Both the position numbers and the translations under genes were made by a program. Below, in pieces: positions 25,506-33,933 of a stretch of 64,000 nucleotides of DNA (its first letter is position 1; each line of letters begins with the position of its first letter). The notes under the pieces are model-generated. The model ran no database searches, was not told where the DNA came from, and saw nothing but the letters and a program-made list of their open reading frames with translations. The DNA is from Gallionella sp. (GTDB lineage Bacteria; Pseudomonadota; Gammaproteobacteria; Burkholderiales; Gallionellaceae), in contig JAQTTY010000012.1 in NCBI GenBank assembly GCA_028710525.1, positions 49,898 through 113,897 on the forward strand. The letters are read 5' to 3'.

Positions 25506-27368
25506 ATGTCCGCCAACTTGCCTTTTTCATCTGCTAGTACGAGTACCAGTCCGTATCGCGCACGCATGATGGCGGGCATGTCAGGGCTGCCGGCCACTCA
25601 AGACCGGCTCACGCCGCTGGAGCTGATCTTGGAAGAGCGGCGCTTGAGCGTGCTGTTCCAACCCATCATTGATATGAAGACCGGCGAGTTCCTTGGCTTC
25701 GAGGGCTTGATACGCGGGCCAGCGGACAGCCCTTTGCATTCGCCTATCAATCTGTTTGGCGCAGCGGGGCAAGAAGGCTTGTCGCTGGAAGTGGAGATGT
25801 TGGCGCGGCAGACGGTGTTGGAAGCTTTTGTGTTGCAAGAGTTGCCCGGCCATCTGTTTCTCAACGTCAGCCCCGAGACGCTGACCCACCCTAGTTTCAA
25901 GAACGGCAAGACGTTGGAATATCTGCGCGCACTTGGACTGGACCCGGCGCGGGTGGTGATTGAGATCACCGAGAACCAACCGACTTTTGATTTCGTGGCG
26001 ATGCGCAGCGCCTTGCTGCACTATCGCTCTATGGGCTTCAAGATTGCTATCGACGATCTAGGCGAGGGGTTCTCCAGCTTGCGTTTGTGGTCGGAGCTGC
26101 GCCCAGAATATATCAAGGTGGATATGCATTTTGTGCAGGGCGTGGACCGCGATCCGATCAAGCTACAATTCTTAAAATCGATACAGAGCATCGCGGAGAG
26201 CTGCGGCACGCATGTGATTGCCGAGGGTGTAGAGACGGAGGCCGAGCTGCGCGTGATACGCGACATCGGTATCGCACACGGTCAGGGTTATTTCATCGCG
26301 CGCCCCAGCCCCACCCCACCATTGGTAGCGAACGCGGCGACCAGCAGCATCCTGAGCTCATGCAAGATCGCGATCTTCGCCGACCAGATCAGCATGCAGC
26401 GCTCGCAGACCACAGCGCAAAAGTTGCTCACCTATATCGAGCCCATGCATCCAGACACCCCCAACGAGGTGTTGTTCGAGCGCTTTACACATAACGCTGC
26501 GCTGCGCGTGATGCCGGTGGTGAAGGGCGGCATCCCTATCGGGTTGATCAACCGCTATCAATTCATAGACCGCTTCGCCAAGCCTTTCCAGCGCGAGCTA
26601 TTGGGCAAGAAACCATGCAGTGAGATGGTGAGCCCCGATCCGCTGCTGGTAGACAAGAGCATGCCGATCGAAGAGCTGAGCTACTTTATGGCCGAGGCCG
26701 AGAGCCGTCATTTCGCGGACGGCTTCATCATCACTGAAGCAGGCCGTTATGTCGGCGTGGCTTCTGGCCAAGACCTGCTGCGCGAGTTGACACGCATGCA
26801 GTTGGAAGCGGCGCGTTACGCTAACCCACTCACACAGTTGCCCGGCAATGTGCCGATCAACGAGCATATCGAGCGCCTGCTGCAAGCCGGCACGCCTTTC
26901 ACCGCGATCTATTGCGACCTTGATCACTTCAAGCCTTTCAACGATGTCTATGGCTATCGCAAGGGCGACGAGATGATCCAACTTACCGGCCGATTGTTGT
27001 GCTGGGCTTGCGACCCCAAGCTGGATTTTATCGGCCATGTGGGCGGTGACGATTTCATCATGCTGATGCAGAGCAAAGACTGGAAGAAGCGTTGCGAGAG
27101 CGCGCTAGATTCCTTCGCGCAAGCGTCCTCGCTGCTGTTCCGCGAAGAACATATCGCAGCGGGCGGTTACCACAGCGAAGAACGCAACGGCACACCCGCC
27201 TTTCATCCGCTCACCAGCGTCTCGCTAGGCGCGCTAAACGTCGCCCCCGGCCAATTCCTCTCGCATCATGAAGTTTCATCGGCGATGAGTAGCGCTAAGA
27301 AGATGGCGAAGAAGACCAAGGGCAATAGTTTGTTCGTGGAACAACGCGATTACAGCAACAGACGATGA
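25506..27368 (+). CDS. EAL - CBS - GGDEF cyclic-di-GMP protein
   Basis: A 620-residue cytoplasmic protein with an EAL phosphodiesterase domain first (about 35-275), a CBS-pair region (about 290-425) and a GGDEF domain last (about 440-610). The EAL domain keeps the motif EGL (66-68) and metal ligands N120, E153, D183, D184, K204 and E240, so it is likely to cleave c-di-GMP. The GGDEF signature is GGDDF (513-517), which may still be active or may only bind GTP and regulate. The CBS pair could sense adenine nucleotides. AGGAG lies just before the ATG. The next genes are membrane-lipid genes, so it may control lipid or surface changes, but this is only a neighbourhood hint. Confidence 0.92.
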   Translation: MSANLPFSSASTSTSPYRARMMAGMSGLPATQDRLTPLELILEERRLSVLFQPIIDMKTGEFLGFEGLIRGPADSPLHSPINLFGAAGQEGLSLEVEMLARQTVLEAFVLQELPGHLFLNVSPETLTHPSFKNGKTLEYLRALGLDPARVVIEITENQPTFDFVAMRSALLHYRSMGFKIAIDDLGEGFSSLRLWSELRPEYIKVDMHFVQGVDRDPIKLQFLKSIQSIAESCGTHVIAEGVETEAELRVIRDIGIAHGQGYFIARPSPTPPLVANAATSSILSSCKIAIFADQISMQRSQTTAQKLLTYIEPMHPDTPNEVLFERFTHNAALRVMPVVKGGIPIGLINRYQFIDRFAKPFQRELLGKKPCSEMVSPDPLLVDKSMPIEELSYFMAEAESRHFADGFIITEAGRYVGVASGQDLLRELTRMQLEAARYANPLTQLPGNVPINEHIERLLQAGTPFTAIYCDLDHFKPFNDVYGYRKGDEMIQLTGRLLCWACDPKLDFIGHVGGDDFIMLMQSKDWKKRCESALDSFAQASSLLFREEHIAAGGYHSEERNGTPAFHPLTSVSLGALNVAPGQFLSHHEVSSAMSSAKKMAKKTKGNSLFVEQRDYSNRR

Positions 27369-27379
27369 GGGTGAGCGAG

Positions 27380-27523
27380 ATGAAAATCAAAGTGCGTCGT
27401 AACATCAAGCAAGTGAACGGCAAAATCCGTGGCATCGCAGCATCGCTATTTAGTCGTGGCCTAGACGACACGCTGGAATATTTCTGCGCGCTGTCGGTGT
27501 TCTCCTCAGTCACCATACTTTAA
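27380..27523 (+). CDS. Small ORF, 47 residues, between c-di-GMP gene and olsA
   Basis: The product begins MKIKVRRNIKQVNG and ends in a short hydrophobic stretch (YFCALSVFSSVTIL). GAGG lies nine bases upstream of ATG 27380; an in-frame ATG at 27365 overlaps the stop of the previous gene and would add five residues. It fills the 166-base gap between its neighbours with no room for another element, which argues it is translated in the same operon. No family is recognised. Confidence 0.45.
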   Translation: MKIKVRRNIKQVNGKIRGIAASLFSRGLDDTLEYFCALSVFSSVTIL

Positions 27524-27534
27524 GCGGGACGCCT

Positions 27535-28383
27535 TTGAACCATCTCTGCACCGTATTCCGCGCATTCCGTCTGGCCCTGCATATCCTTTATGCACTCGCC
27601 ATCGCGGTGAGCTACCCGTGGCTGAGCCTAAGCTTGCAGCGTCGTATCTTGCAAAGCTGGTCTAAGGAATTGCTCACCATACTTGGCATCCGCTTGTTGA
27701 TAGACAGTGACGACGCCTTGCACGCGGTGGATAGCGGGCTGATCGTGACCAACCATATCTCTTGGCTGGATGTATTCGTGCTCAACGCGGTCGTGCCGAT
27801 GCGCTTCGTGGCGAAATCAGAGGTGCGTACTTGGCCGGTGATCGGGTGGTTGTGCGCACGCGCGCAGACCGTATTCATCGAACGCGGCAAGGCGCGCTCT
27901 GCGGCACGCGTCAACGTGCAGCTGGTGGAAATGCTCAAGCGCGGTGAATGTCTGGCGGTGTTCCCCGAAGGCACCACCACCGATGGCGCGCAGGTGGCGC
28001 ACTTCCATTCCTCTTTGCTACAACCGGCTATCGATGCTGGCGTGCCGGTGCAGGCCATCGCGCTGCGTTATCAAGACGCTTACGGACAACGCAGCGATGC
28101 GGCGGCTTATATCGACGAGATCTCGTTCGGCGAATCGATGTGGATGATCTTGAGTGCGCGCCATCTACAAGTGCGCTTAGTGGCTGCCGCACCTATGGCG
28201 ACAGATGCAGCAGATCGCCGCAGCCTTACACAATGTGCACATCAGGCCATCGCGGCCTCCTTGATGACACTCAATGAAGAGGCACGTCCGTCCTTGCACG
28301 ACGTAGACCATTGCACACCTTCTCTGCATTGCTTGTTGTTATCTCCGCCACTGGAACGCGAGCTCGCCAGTTCGCGTCACTAA
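27535..28383 (+). CDS. olsA: Lyso-ornithine lipid / 1-acylglycerol-3-phosphate O-acyltransferase
   Basis: A 282-residue PlsC-family acyltransferase: N-terminal membrane helix, catalytic NHISWLD (N-H-x4-D) motif, and FPEGTTTDG substrate motif. It starts with a TTG, 11 bases after the small ORF stop. The following gene is an OlsB-type N-acyltransferase. In ornithine-lipid synthesis OlsB first puts a 3-hydroxyacyl chain on ornithine and OlsA then adds a second acyl chain, so the pair fits that pathway; an ordinary PlsC for phosphatidic acid is the alternative. Confidence 0.82.
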   Translation: MNHLCTVFRAFRLALHILYALAIAVSYPWLSLSLQRRILQSWSKELLTILGIRLLIDSDDALHAVDSGLIVTNHISWLDVFVLNAVVPMRFVAKSEVRTWPVIGWLCARAQTVFIERGKARSAARVNVQLVEMLKRGECLAVFPEGTTTDGAQVAHFHSSLLQPAIDAGVPVQAIALRYQDAYGQRSDAAAYIDEISFGESMWMILSARHLQVRLVAAAPMATDAADRRSLTQCAHQAIAASLMTLNEEARPSLHDVDHCTPSLHCLLLSPPLERELASSRH

Positions 28384-28457
28384 TCTTTCACACTCCCGTA
28401 ACGGAGCTGAAATCTGCCTTTATTACATTGCATGCTCTTACTCGATAGGAGATGAAC

Positions 28458-29216
28458 ATGCTCGATCTACAACGTGAACTCGGCCACGCAAAGCGTAACA
28501 AACTGACCTCCAGCATCGCCCGCACCAGTGCGGAAGTGCAGGAAGCACAACGCATCCGTTTCAAAGTATTCGGCGAAGAGATGGGCGCGAACCTGCCTCA
28601 TCCTGAACTGGGCTTGGACGTGGATCGCTTCGACGAGTATTGCGATCACTTGCTGGTGCGTAACAGCAGCGATGACAAAGTTGTCGGCACCTATCGAATG
28701 TTGCCACCTGAGCAGGCTGTAAAGGCTGGTGGTTTCTACTCCGAGACAGAATTCGACATGACCCGTTTGGCCAACCTGCGCGGCAGCATGGTGGAAGTGG
28801 GCCGCTCTTGCGTACACCCTGATTTCCGCGACGGCGCGACCATCACCCAATTGTGGAGTGGTCTGGCAGAGTATGTGATGAAGAACGGCCACGAATATCT
28901 GATCGGCTGCGCCAGCATCAGCATGGGCGACGGTGGTCACTATGCCGCCAGTGTCTACAACAAGGTGCGCGAGTTGCACGCCGCACCATCCGAATACACG
29001 GTGTTCCCACATTGCCCACTACCGTTGCACGCGCTGAACCGCAATCTGGATGTGAACATCCCACCGCTGATCAAAGGCTATCTGCGTCTAGGCGCATACA
29101 TCGCTGGCCAACCGGCTTGGGATCCTGACTTCAACTGCGCTGACCTGTTTATCCTGTTGCCGGTGTCACGCATGAACCCAAAATACGCAAAGCACTTTAT
29201 GCGTACCGAAGCTTAA
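28458..29216 (+). CDS. olsB: L-ornithine N-alpha-acyltransferase (OlsB-type GNAT)
   Basis: A 252-residue GNAT-like protein typical of OlsB: ARTSAEVQEAQRIRFKVFGEEMG near the N-terminus is split here as AQRIRFKVFGEEMG, followed by VGTYRMLPP, SMVEVGRSCVHPDFR and GCASISMGD. It would transfer a 3-hydroxyacyl group from ACP to ornithine to make lyso-ornithine lipid at the membrane. The ATG at 28458 is chosen because AGGAG lies 6 bases before it; an ATG two codons upstream touches that site. It follows olsA by 74 bases and ends before a strong terminator, closing the operon. Confidence 0.85.
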   Translation: MLDLQRELGHAKRNKLTSSIARTSAEVQEAQRIRFKVFGEEMGANLPHPELGLDVDRFDEYCDHLLVRNSSDDKVVGTYRMLPPEQAVKAGGFYSETEFDMTRLANLRGSMVEVGRSCVHPDFRDGATITQLWSGLAEYVMKNGHEYLIGCASISMGDGGHYAASVYNKVRELHAAPSEYTVFPHCPLPLHALNRNLDVNIPPLIKGYLRLGAYIAGQPAWDPDFNCADLFILLPVSRMNPKYAKHFMRTEA

Positions 29217-29236
29217 GCAACAACTCTCTCCTCCTG

Positions 29237-29266
29237 CGCGCACACTCCCCAGTGCGCGTTTTTTTT
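29237..29266 (+). terminator. Terminator after olsB
   Basis: CGCGCAC and GTGCGCG pair around an 8-base loop, then eight Ts. It lies 20 bases past the olsB stop. Confidence 0.85.
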
Positions 29267-29294
29267 GAGTCGCACACCACTACACAGGATCGCA

Positions 29295-29672
29295 ATGGAA
29301 CAAATCGAAAGTCCTTACAAAGGTAAAACTGGCCTACGTCGTTTGCTCAACGCCTTTGGTTATTCACTGGCCGGTTTCCGCGCCGCCTACAAACACGAAG
29401 ATGCTTTCCGTCAGGAAGTGCTGCTCGCCTTCGTGCTTATTCCACTGGCGTTGTTCTTACCAGTGAGCGGCATAGGCAAAGCCTTGATGATCGCTAGCGT
29501 GCTGTTGGTCATCATCGTCGAACTGGTCAACTCCGCCATCGAAGCCACTGTCGATCGCATCTCGCTGGATAACCACGACCTCGCCAAGCGCGCCAAGGAC
29601 ATCGGCAGCTCGGCCGTGCTAGTCAGTTTGGTCAATGTGCTGGTGGTGTGGGGCTTGGTGTTGCTGGGTTAA
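29295..29672 (+). CDS. dgkA: Diacylglycerol kinase
   Basis: A 125-residue integral membrane enzyme that phosphorylates diacylglycerol to phosphatidic acid. It has the three membrane helices of the family and the signature EATVDRISLDNHDLAKRAKD (residues in the second helix and loop). The ATG at 29295 is chosen because it gives the family length and has AGGAT upstream. It ends directly against the FecR-domain gene on the other strand. It recycles diacylglycerol, which fits its place among lipid genes. Confidence 0.95.
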   Translation: MEQIESPYKGKTGLRRLLNAFGYSLAGFRAAYKHEDAFRQEVLLAFVLIPLALFLPVSGIGKALMIASVLLVIIVELVNSAIEATVDRISLDNHDLAKRAKDIGSSAVLVSLVNVLVVWGLVLLG

Positions 29673-30371
29673 TTAAGTCATGAAGGGCGGCTTACGGCCG
29701 ACCAACGCTTCGGCTAGCTGCAGCTCTTCGTCGCTGTGATTGGCGCGGCTAGCTTTATTTGCATGCAAGATGCACTGCCCCGGCGGCGCATTGCGATAGA
29801 TATAGAGCGGCATATCGTGATGCTTGGAAACCACGGTCTGCTTGCTGCTCGCGTCGTCATTAGAGACCACATCGACCTCGCCATAGCAGGTGCAGAAATA
29901 AGTCTTGTCCGGCCCAGCTTCCAGATACACACCCGTCCCCCGCACGCCTATGGTGGCGTTAGGCGTGATGATGTGCATGCCGGGGTTGCGTGACACGGAC
30001 AACAACTTGCCGGTGAACAGCCGCAGGCCGCTGATCAGCGCTGCACCTAAGTTTTCGGCGGCCTCGATGACCAGATGACTGCCGCCACGCAAGATCATGG
30101 CGTGGTCGCCGACCACGAACACAAGCTCGCTGCCCTGCGCAGTCTTGACCGTATCGTTAGGGCCGATGACGGTGCCTTCGTGCACGCGCTCGCCATTCAC
30201 CCAAGCCTTGCCGCGCACTCGGTAGACCGACTTACCTGCCGGCACAGGCTCTGGCGCAGAGAACACTGAGGCGATGGCTTTCATACCGGGGGCAAGAGTC
30301 AGTAGCGCGATGCCCATGCCTTGCAACAATGTCCTGCGTCCCACACTGACTGTCTTATCGCGCTGTTCCAT
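29673..30371 (-). CDS. FecR-domain periplasmic protein with likely Tat signal
   Basis: A 232-residue protein. The start at 30371 gives MEQRDKTVSVGRRTLLQGMG, a twin-arginine type signal, followed by a hydrophobic stretch. The mature part has the FecR fold: VNGERVHEGTVIG, LVFVVGDHAMILRGGSHL, GKLLSVSR and ATIGVRGTGVYLE. It has a Cys-rich FCTCYGEVDV block. Such stand-alone FecR proteins are thought to be structural or regulatory in the envelope, unlike FecR anti-sigma partners, and no sigma factor gene lies nearby. It is divergent from the glycosyltransferase gene, with 128 bases between. Confidence 0.82.
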   Translation of the reverse strand: MEQRDKTVSVGRRTLLQGMGIALLTLAPGMKAIASVFSAPEPVPAGKSVYRVRGKAWVNGERVHEGTVIGPNDTVKTAQGSELVFVVGDHAMILRGGSHLVIEAAENLGAALISGLRLFTGKLLSVSRNPGMHIITPNATIGVRGTGVYLEAGPDKTYFCTCYGEVDVVSNDDASSKQTVVSKHHDMPLYIYRNAPPGQCILHANKASRANHSDEELQLAEALVGRKPPFMT

Positions 30372-30499
30372 CTCTATCTCTCTTAGCTGAACGTCCACCA
30401 TGATAAAGGCGTTTGCGCTTCCGTACACGCTCACCACCGTCACCAACTCTTCAAAAATCCTTCATCAAACATTCATCTGCGCCTTTCAGCATGTGCACT

Positions 30500-31708
30500 A
30501 TGAATACAACTCTATCCAATACCACACCGTGCATGAACATCGCGCTGGTGACCGAAACCTACCTCCCCGAAGTGAACGGCGTGGCCATCACGCTGGGCCG
30601 CATGGTGCAAGGCTTGCGCGAGCAAGGCCACCACATCCATATGGTGCGCCCGCGTCAAGGCAAGCAGGATGTCGCTGCTAACACTGACCACTACAGCGAG
30701 ACCTTGGTGAGCGGCATGCCCATCCCTGGTTACCCAGAGTTGAAATCTGGCTTGCCAGCTAAGGGCAAGTTACTCAAGTTGTGGAGCGCGCAACGTCCTG
30801 ACATCGTGCACATCGCGACCGAAGGCCCACTGGGTTGGTCGGCTCTGTCTGCGGCGCGCAAGCTAGGGCTGCCGGTGAGCACAGACTTCCACACCAATTT
30901 CCAGAACTACACCCAGCACTACGGCATCGGTTTGCTGAAGCGCCCCATCTCAGCCTATCTGCGCCACTTCCACAACAAGGCGGATTGCACGCTGGTACCG
31001 ACCACCTCGCTGCAACGTGAGTTGGAGCAAGACGGTTACAAGAATGTGCTGGTAGTTGCGCGCGGCGTGGATGGCGCGCTGTTCAATGCCGACAAACGCG
31101 ATGCCGAGTTACGCGCCGCTTGGGGTGCGGATGAGCACACCACGGTGGTGATACTAGTGAGCCGCATCGCTGCGGAGAAAAATCTGGGCGTGGTGTTCGA
31201 CGCCTTCAAACAGATGCAAGCGGTCGATGCGCAAGCCAAGCTGGTGATCGTCGGCGACGGTCCGGCGCGCGCCGAACTGCAGAAGCAACACCCCGAGGCA
31301 ATCTTCAGCGGCATGCAGATCGGCGAGGATCTGGCACGCCACTATGCTTCCGGCGACATCTTCCTCTACCCCAGCCTGACCGAGACTTACGGCAACGTAA
31401 CCATAGAAGCGATGGCCAGTGGTCTCGCCACCGTCGCCTATGACTACGCCGCTGCGCATCAACACATGCGCCACGACGTGAATGGTCTGCTCGCCCCTTA
31501 TGGTGATACCGCGTCCTTCATCAAGCAGGCGCAAGGATTGATCTCGGACAAAGCACGTGTGCAGCGTCTGCGCGAAGCGGCACGTGTGACAGTGGGCGCA
31601 CTGACCTGGGAGCACATCAACGGTCAGCTAGAAGCGGTCCTGTACGACATCGCACGCGCACCGGGAGATGACCATGTACGACCTGAGATCGCCATTGCAA
31701 CGGATTAA
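30500..31708 (+). CDS. GT4-family glycosyltransferase
   Basis: A 402-residue GT-B fold enzyme, closest in pattern to bacterial alpha-mannosyl/glucosyl transferases that act on membrane lipids. The N-terminal domain has LVTETYLPEVNGVAITL and STDFHTNFQNYTQHYG; the C-terminal donor site has RIAAEKNLGVVFDAF and SLTETYGNVTIEAMASGL. The start is uncertain: ATG 30500 is used, but ATG 30533, giving MNIALVTETYLP, fits the family N-terminus well. It overlaps the PAP2 gene by 35 bases. It may add sugar to diacylglycerol, in line with the surrounding lipid genes. Confidence 0.85.
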   Translation: MNTTLSNTTPCMNIALVTETYLPEVNGVAITLGRMVQGLREQGHHIHMVRPRQGKQDVAANTDHYSETLVSGMPIPGYPELKSGLPAKGKLLKLWSAQRPDIVHIATEGPLGWSALSAARKLGLPVSTDFHTNFQNYTQHYGIGLLKRPISAYLRHFHNKADCTLVPTTSLQRELEQDGYKNVLVVARGVDGALFNADKRDAELRAAWGADEHTTVVILVSRIAAEKNLGVVFDAFKQMQAVDAQAKLVIVGDGPARAELQKQHPEAIFSGMQIGEDLARHYASGDIFLYPSLTETYGNVTIEAMASGLATVAYDYAAAHQHMRHDVNGLLAPYGDTASFIKQAQGLISDKARVQRLREAARVTVGALTWEHINGQLEAVLYDIARAPGDDHVRPEIAIATD

Positions 31709-32204
31709 CCGCTGGGACATGGAGTTGTGCGTGTTCTGCAATCGACAGAGCCGCAGCTTCACGGTGCGCAATCTATTCCGCGCTATCAGCCGCTTGGGCG
31801 ATGGTGTGTTCTGGTACACGCTGATGGCTGCGCTGCTGTTGCAATATCAAGCCGCAGCCTTACCCGCCGTGTTGCATATGCTCACCATCGCGGCACTGGG
31901 CACACTGCTCTACAAGTTCATCAAGGGCAAGACGCTGCGTCCGCGCCCCTTCAACGTCTATCCCGCCATCGTGTGCATGGGCAAGACCTTGGACCAGTTC
32001 AGCTTCCCGTCCGGCCACACCATGCACGCCGTAGCCTTCAGCATCATCGCGGTGTCCTACTATCCCGGCTTGCTGTGGGTGGTCGCACCGTTCGCATTGC
32101 TGGTCGCACTGTCGCGTCCCATCTTGGGCTTGCACTATCCCAGCGATGTGTTGGCTGGTGCAGCCTTGGGTGCACTGCTCGCTCTCACCTCGTTACAGTT
32201 CTGA
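31674..32204 (+). CDS. PAP2-family phosphatase
   Basis: A 176-residue membrane protein with the full PAP2 signature: KGKTLRPRP, PSGHTMHAV and SRPILGLHYPSDVLAG, including the catalytic histidines. It would dephosphorylate a lipid phosphate such as phosphatidic acid or undecaprenyl diphosphate. ATG 31674 is chosen because GGGAG lies six bases upstream; an ATG at 31668 directly follows it. The 35-base overlap with the glycosyltransferase gene suggests the two act together in making a glycolipid or recycling a lipid carrier. Confidence 0.92.
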   Translation: MYDLRSPLQRINRWDMELCVFCNRQSRSFTVRNLFRAISRLGDGVFWYTLMAALLLQYQAAALPAVLHMLTIAALGTLLYKFIKGKTLRPRPFNVYPAIVCMGKTLDQFSFPSGHTMHAVAFSIIAVSYYPGLLWVVAPFALLVALSRPILGLHYPSDVLAGAALGALLALTSLQF

Positions 32205-32276
32205 GGCTGTCTAGGCGCTGTATTTAATCTGCTGATTGGGCAATAATCCGGCGCGCATTTAATTCCGGTATGCCCT

Positions 32277-33848
32277 ATGTCTACTTCAGCACCCATTACC
32301 TCACAGCAACGCAAAGTCGCCCTCGCCGCCTGTTTCGGCACGTTCCTCGAATGGTATGACTTCCTCACCTTCGCTACGCTGGCGACCTATTTCAGCGTGT
32401 TGTTCTTCCCCGCCGACGATCCTGTCGCGGCGATGTTGGCCAGCCTCGCGACCTTTGGCGTAGGCATGTTGGTGCGGCCCTTGGGCGCTGCGCTGTTCGG
32501 CTCCTTGGGTGACAAACACGGACGTCGCCCTATCTTTATCGTGACCATCTTGCTGATGGGTGTTGCGACCTTCTTAGTTGGACTATTGCCGACCTATGCG
32601 CAAGTCGGTATGTGGGCACCAGCGGGCTTGGTGTTCTTGCGCTTGTTGCAAGGCTTCGCGGTAGGCGGCGAGATTGGCGGCGCGGCGGTGTATCTCACCG
32701 AACATGCGCCCGACGGCAAGCGCGGCATGTATGCCAGCGTGCTGCAACTAATGGGCCCGCTAGGCATCTTGGTCTCGACCTTGCAAGTGGTGTTGCTACA
32801 GATGTGGCTGAGCGATGCCGAGTTCCACGAGTGGGGCTGGCGCGTGCCTTTCCTATTCTCCGCCGTGCTGCTGGCCATCTCGATGAAAAGCCGTATCGCC
32901 ATGCACGAGTCGCCGGTGTTCACCCGTTTGCGCGAACATCACGGCATCGCCAAGACACCGTTGCGCGACTGCTTCCGTAATCGCAAAACGCTGGGCCGCA
33001 TGGCGCTGTTGTTCTTCTGTATCTCGGCGGGCGGCTCGCTGCTGTTCTTCTCTTCTCAGATCTACACCAATGTGTATCTCAAGACTGTGGTGAAGATGGA
33101 TGCGCAAAGTGCCAGTACCTTGGTGATGATCAGCACCCTGCTGCTTATTCCGCTCACGGTGTTCTGCGGCTGGCTATCCGACCGCATCGGCAGACGTCCG
33201 GTATTACTCGCTGGCTTGATACTGGGCGCGGCCACCATCATGCCGGTATTCCACGGCCTGATGCATTACGGCAATCCGGTACTAGAGCGTTTCAATCGCG
33301 ACGTCGCGGTGGTAGTGCATGGCAAGGAATGTCATTACAACCCCTTCACCAAAGCCGCGACCGATTGCGAACGCAACCAAGAGTTGCTGACCAAGTTAGG
33401 TGTGAGCTACACGCTGCAAGCCGCCGACCATGACTCGGTGCAGATCGCGCAAACTCCCGCGCTGCAAGGCTATCAGAAGGATGCCCTGACCTCCTCGCTA
33501 CGCGAAGCGGGCTGGCCAGAAAAAGCTGATGCCGCACAAGTGAACAGCACCATGATCTTCCTACTGCTGCTCGTGCCGCTAATGGCGGTGGCGCTCATCA
33601 CCGGCCCACAGACCGCAACCTTGGCTGAGTTATTTCCCGCCCGCACGCGCTACACCGCCGTGGCGCTGCCGCACAATCTGAGCGCAGGTTGGATAGGTGG
33701 CTTGTCACCGTTCATGATCACCCTGATCAGTGTCAACGCAGGCGTGCCTACTGCGGGGCTGTGGTATCCGGTGGGTTTGCTGATCATGGCGTCTATCGTC
33801 GGCTTGCTGTTCTTGCCCGAGACTAGAGATACACCGTTGGATGAATGA
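32277..33848 (+). CDS. MHS-family MFS transporter (metabolite:H+ symporter)
   Basis: A 523-residue inner-membrane transporter. The N-terminal GTFLEWYDFL and GSLGDKHGRRP are MHS family marks; a second SDRIGRRP loop lies in the C-terminal half. Between about residues 325 and 420 there is a long hydrophilic insertion with two cysteines (GKECHYNPF, ATDCERNQE) in place of a short loop, seen in a subset of the family. The substrate is unknown; family members move proline/betaine, shikimate, citrate and similar. A 7-bp tandem repeat follows the stop. Confidence 0.9.
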   Translation: MSTSAPITSQQRKVALAACFGTFLEWYDFLTFATLATYFSVLFFPADDPVAAMLASLATFGVGMLVRPLGAALFGSLGDKHGRRPIFIVTILLMGVATFLVGLLPTYAQVGMWAPAGLVFLRLLQGFAVGGEIGGAAVYLTEHAPDGKRGMYASVLQLMGPLGILVSTLQVVLLQMWLSDAEFHEWGWRVPFLFSAVLLAISMKSRIAMHESPVFTRLREHHGIAKTPLRDCFRNRKTLGRMALLFFCISAGGSLLFFSSQIYTNVYLKTVVKMDAQSASTLVMISTLLLIPLTVFCGWLSDRIGRRPVLLAGLILGAATIMPVFHGLMHYGNPVLERFNRDVAVVVHGKECHYNPFTKAATDCERNQELLTKLGVSYTLQAADHDSVQIAQTPALQGYQKDALTSSLREAGWPEKADAAQVNSTMIFLLLLVPLMAVALITGPQTATLAELFPARTRYTAVALPHNLSAGWIGGLSPFMITLISVNAGVPTAGLWYPVGLLIMASIVGLLFLPETRDTPLDE

Positions 33849-33852
33849 AGCA

Positions 33853-33911
33853 GTGAAAGGTGAAAGGTGAAAGGTGAAAGGTGAAAGGTGAAAGGTGAAA
33901 GGTGAAAGGTG
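33853..33911. repeat. 7-bp tandem repeat (8 copies)
   Basis: GTGAAAG is repeated eight times without error from 33853 to 33908, followed by GTG. It lies between the transporter and SDR stops, which converge here. A perfect array of this kind is prone to slipped-strand change. Confidence 0.97.
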
Positions 33912-33933
33912 CTCAGAGCATGCGCCACTTACC

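Noticed and set aside
29673..30371. FecR anti-sigma factor with a FecI-type sigma factor and TonB receptor
   Set aside because: No sigma factor or receptor lies nearby and the N-terminus looks like a Tat signal, not a cytoplasmic anti-sigma domain.
33853..33911. A CRISPR array
   Set aside because: The repeats are 7 bases long with no spacers, so it is a simple tandem array.
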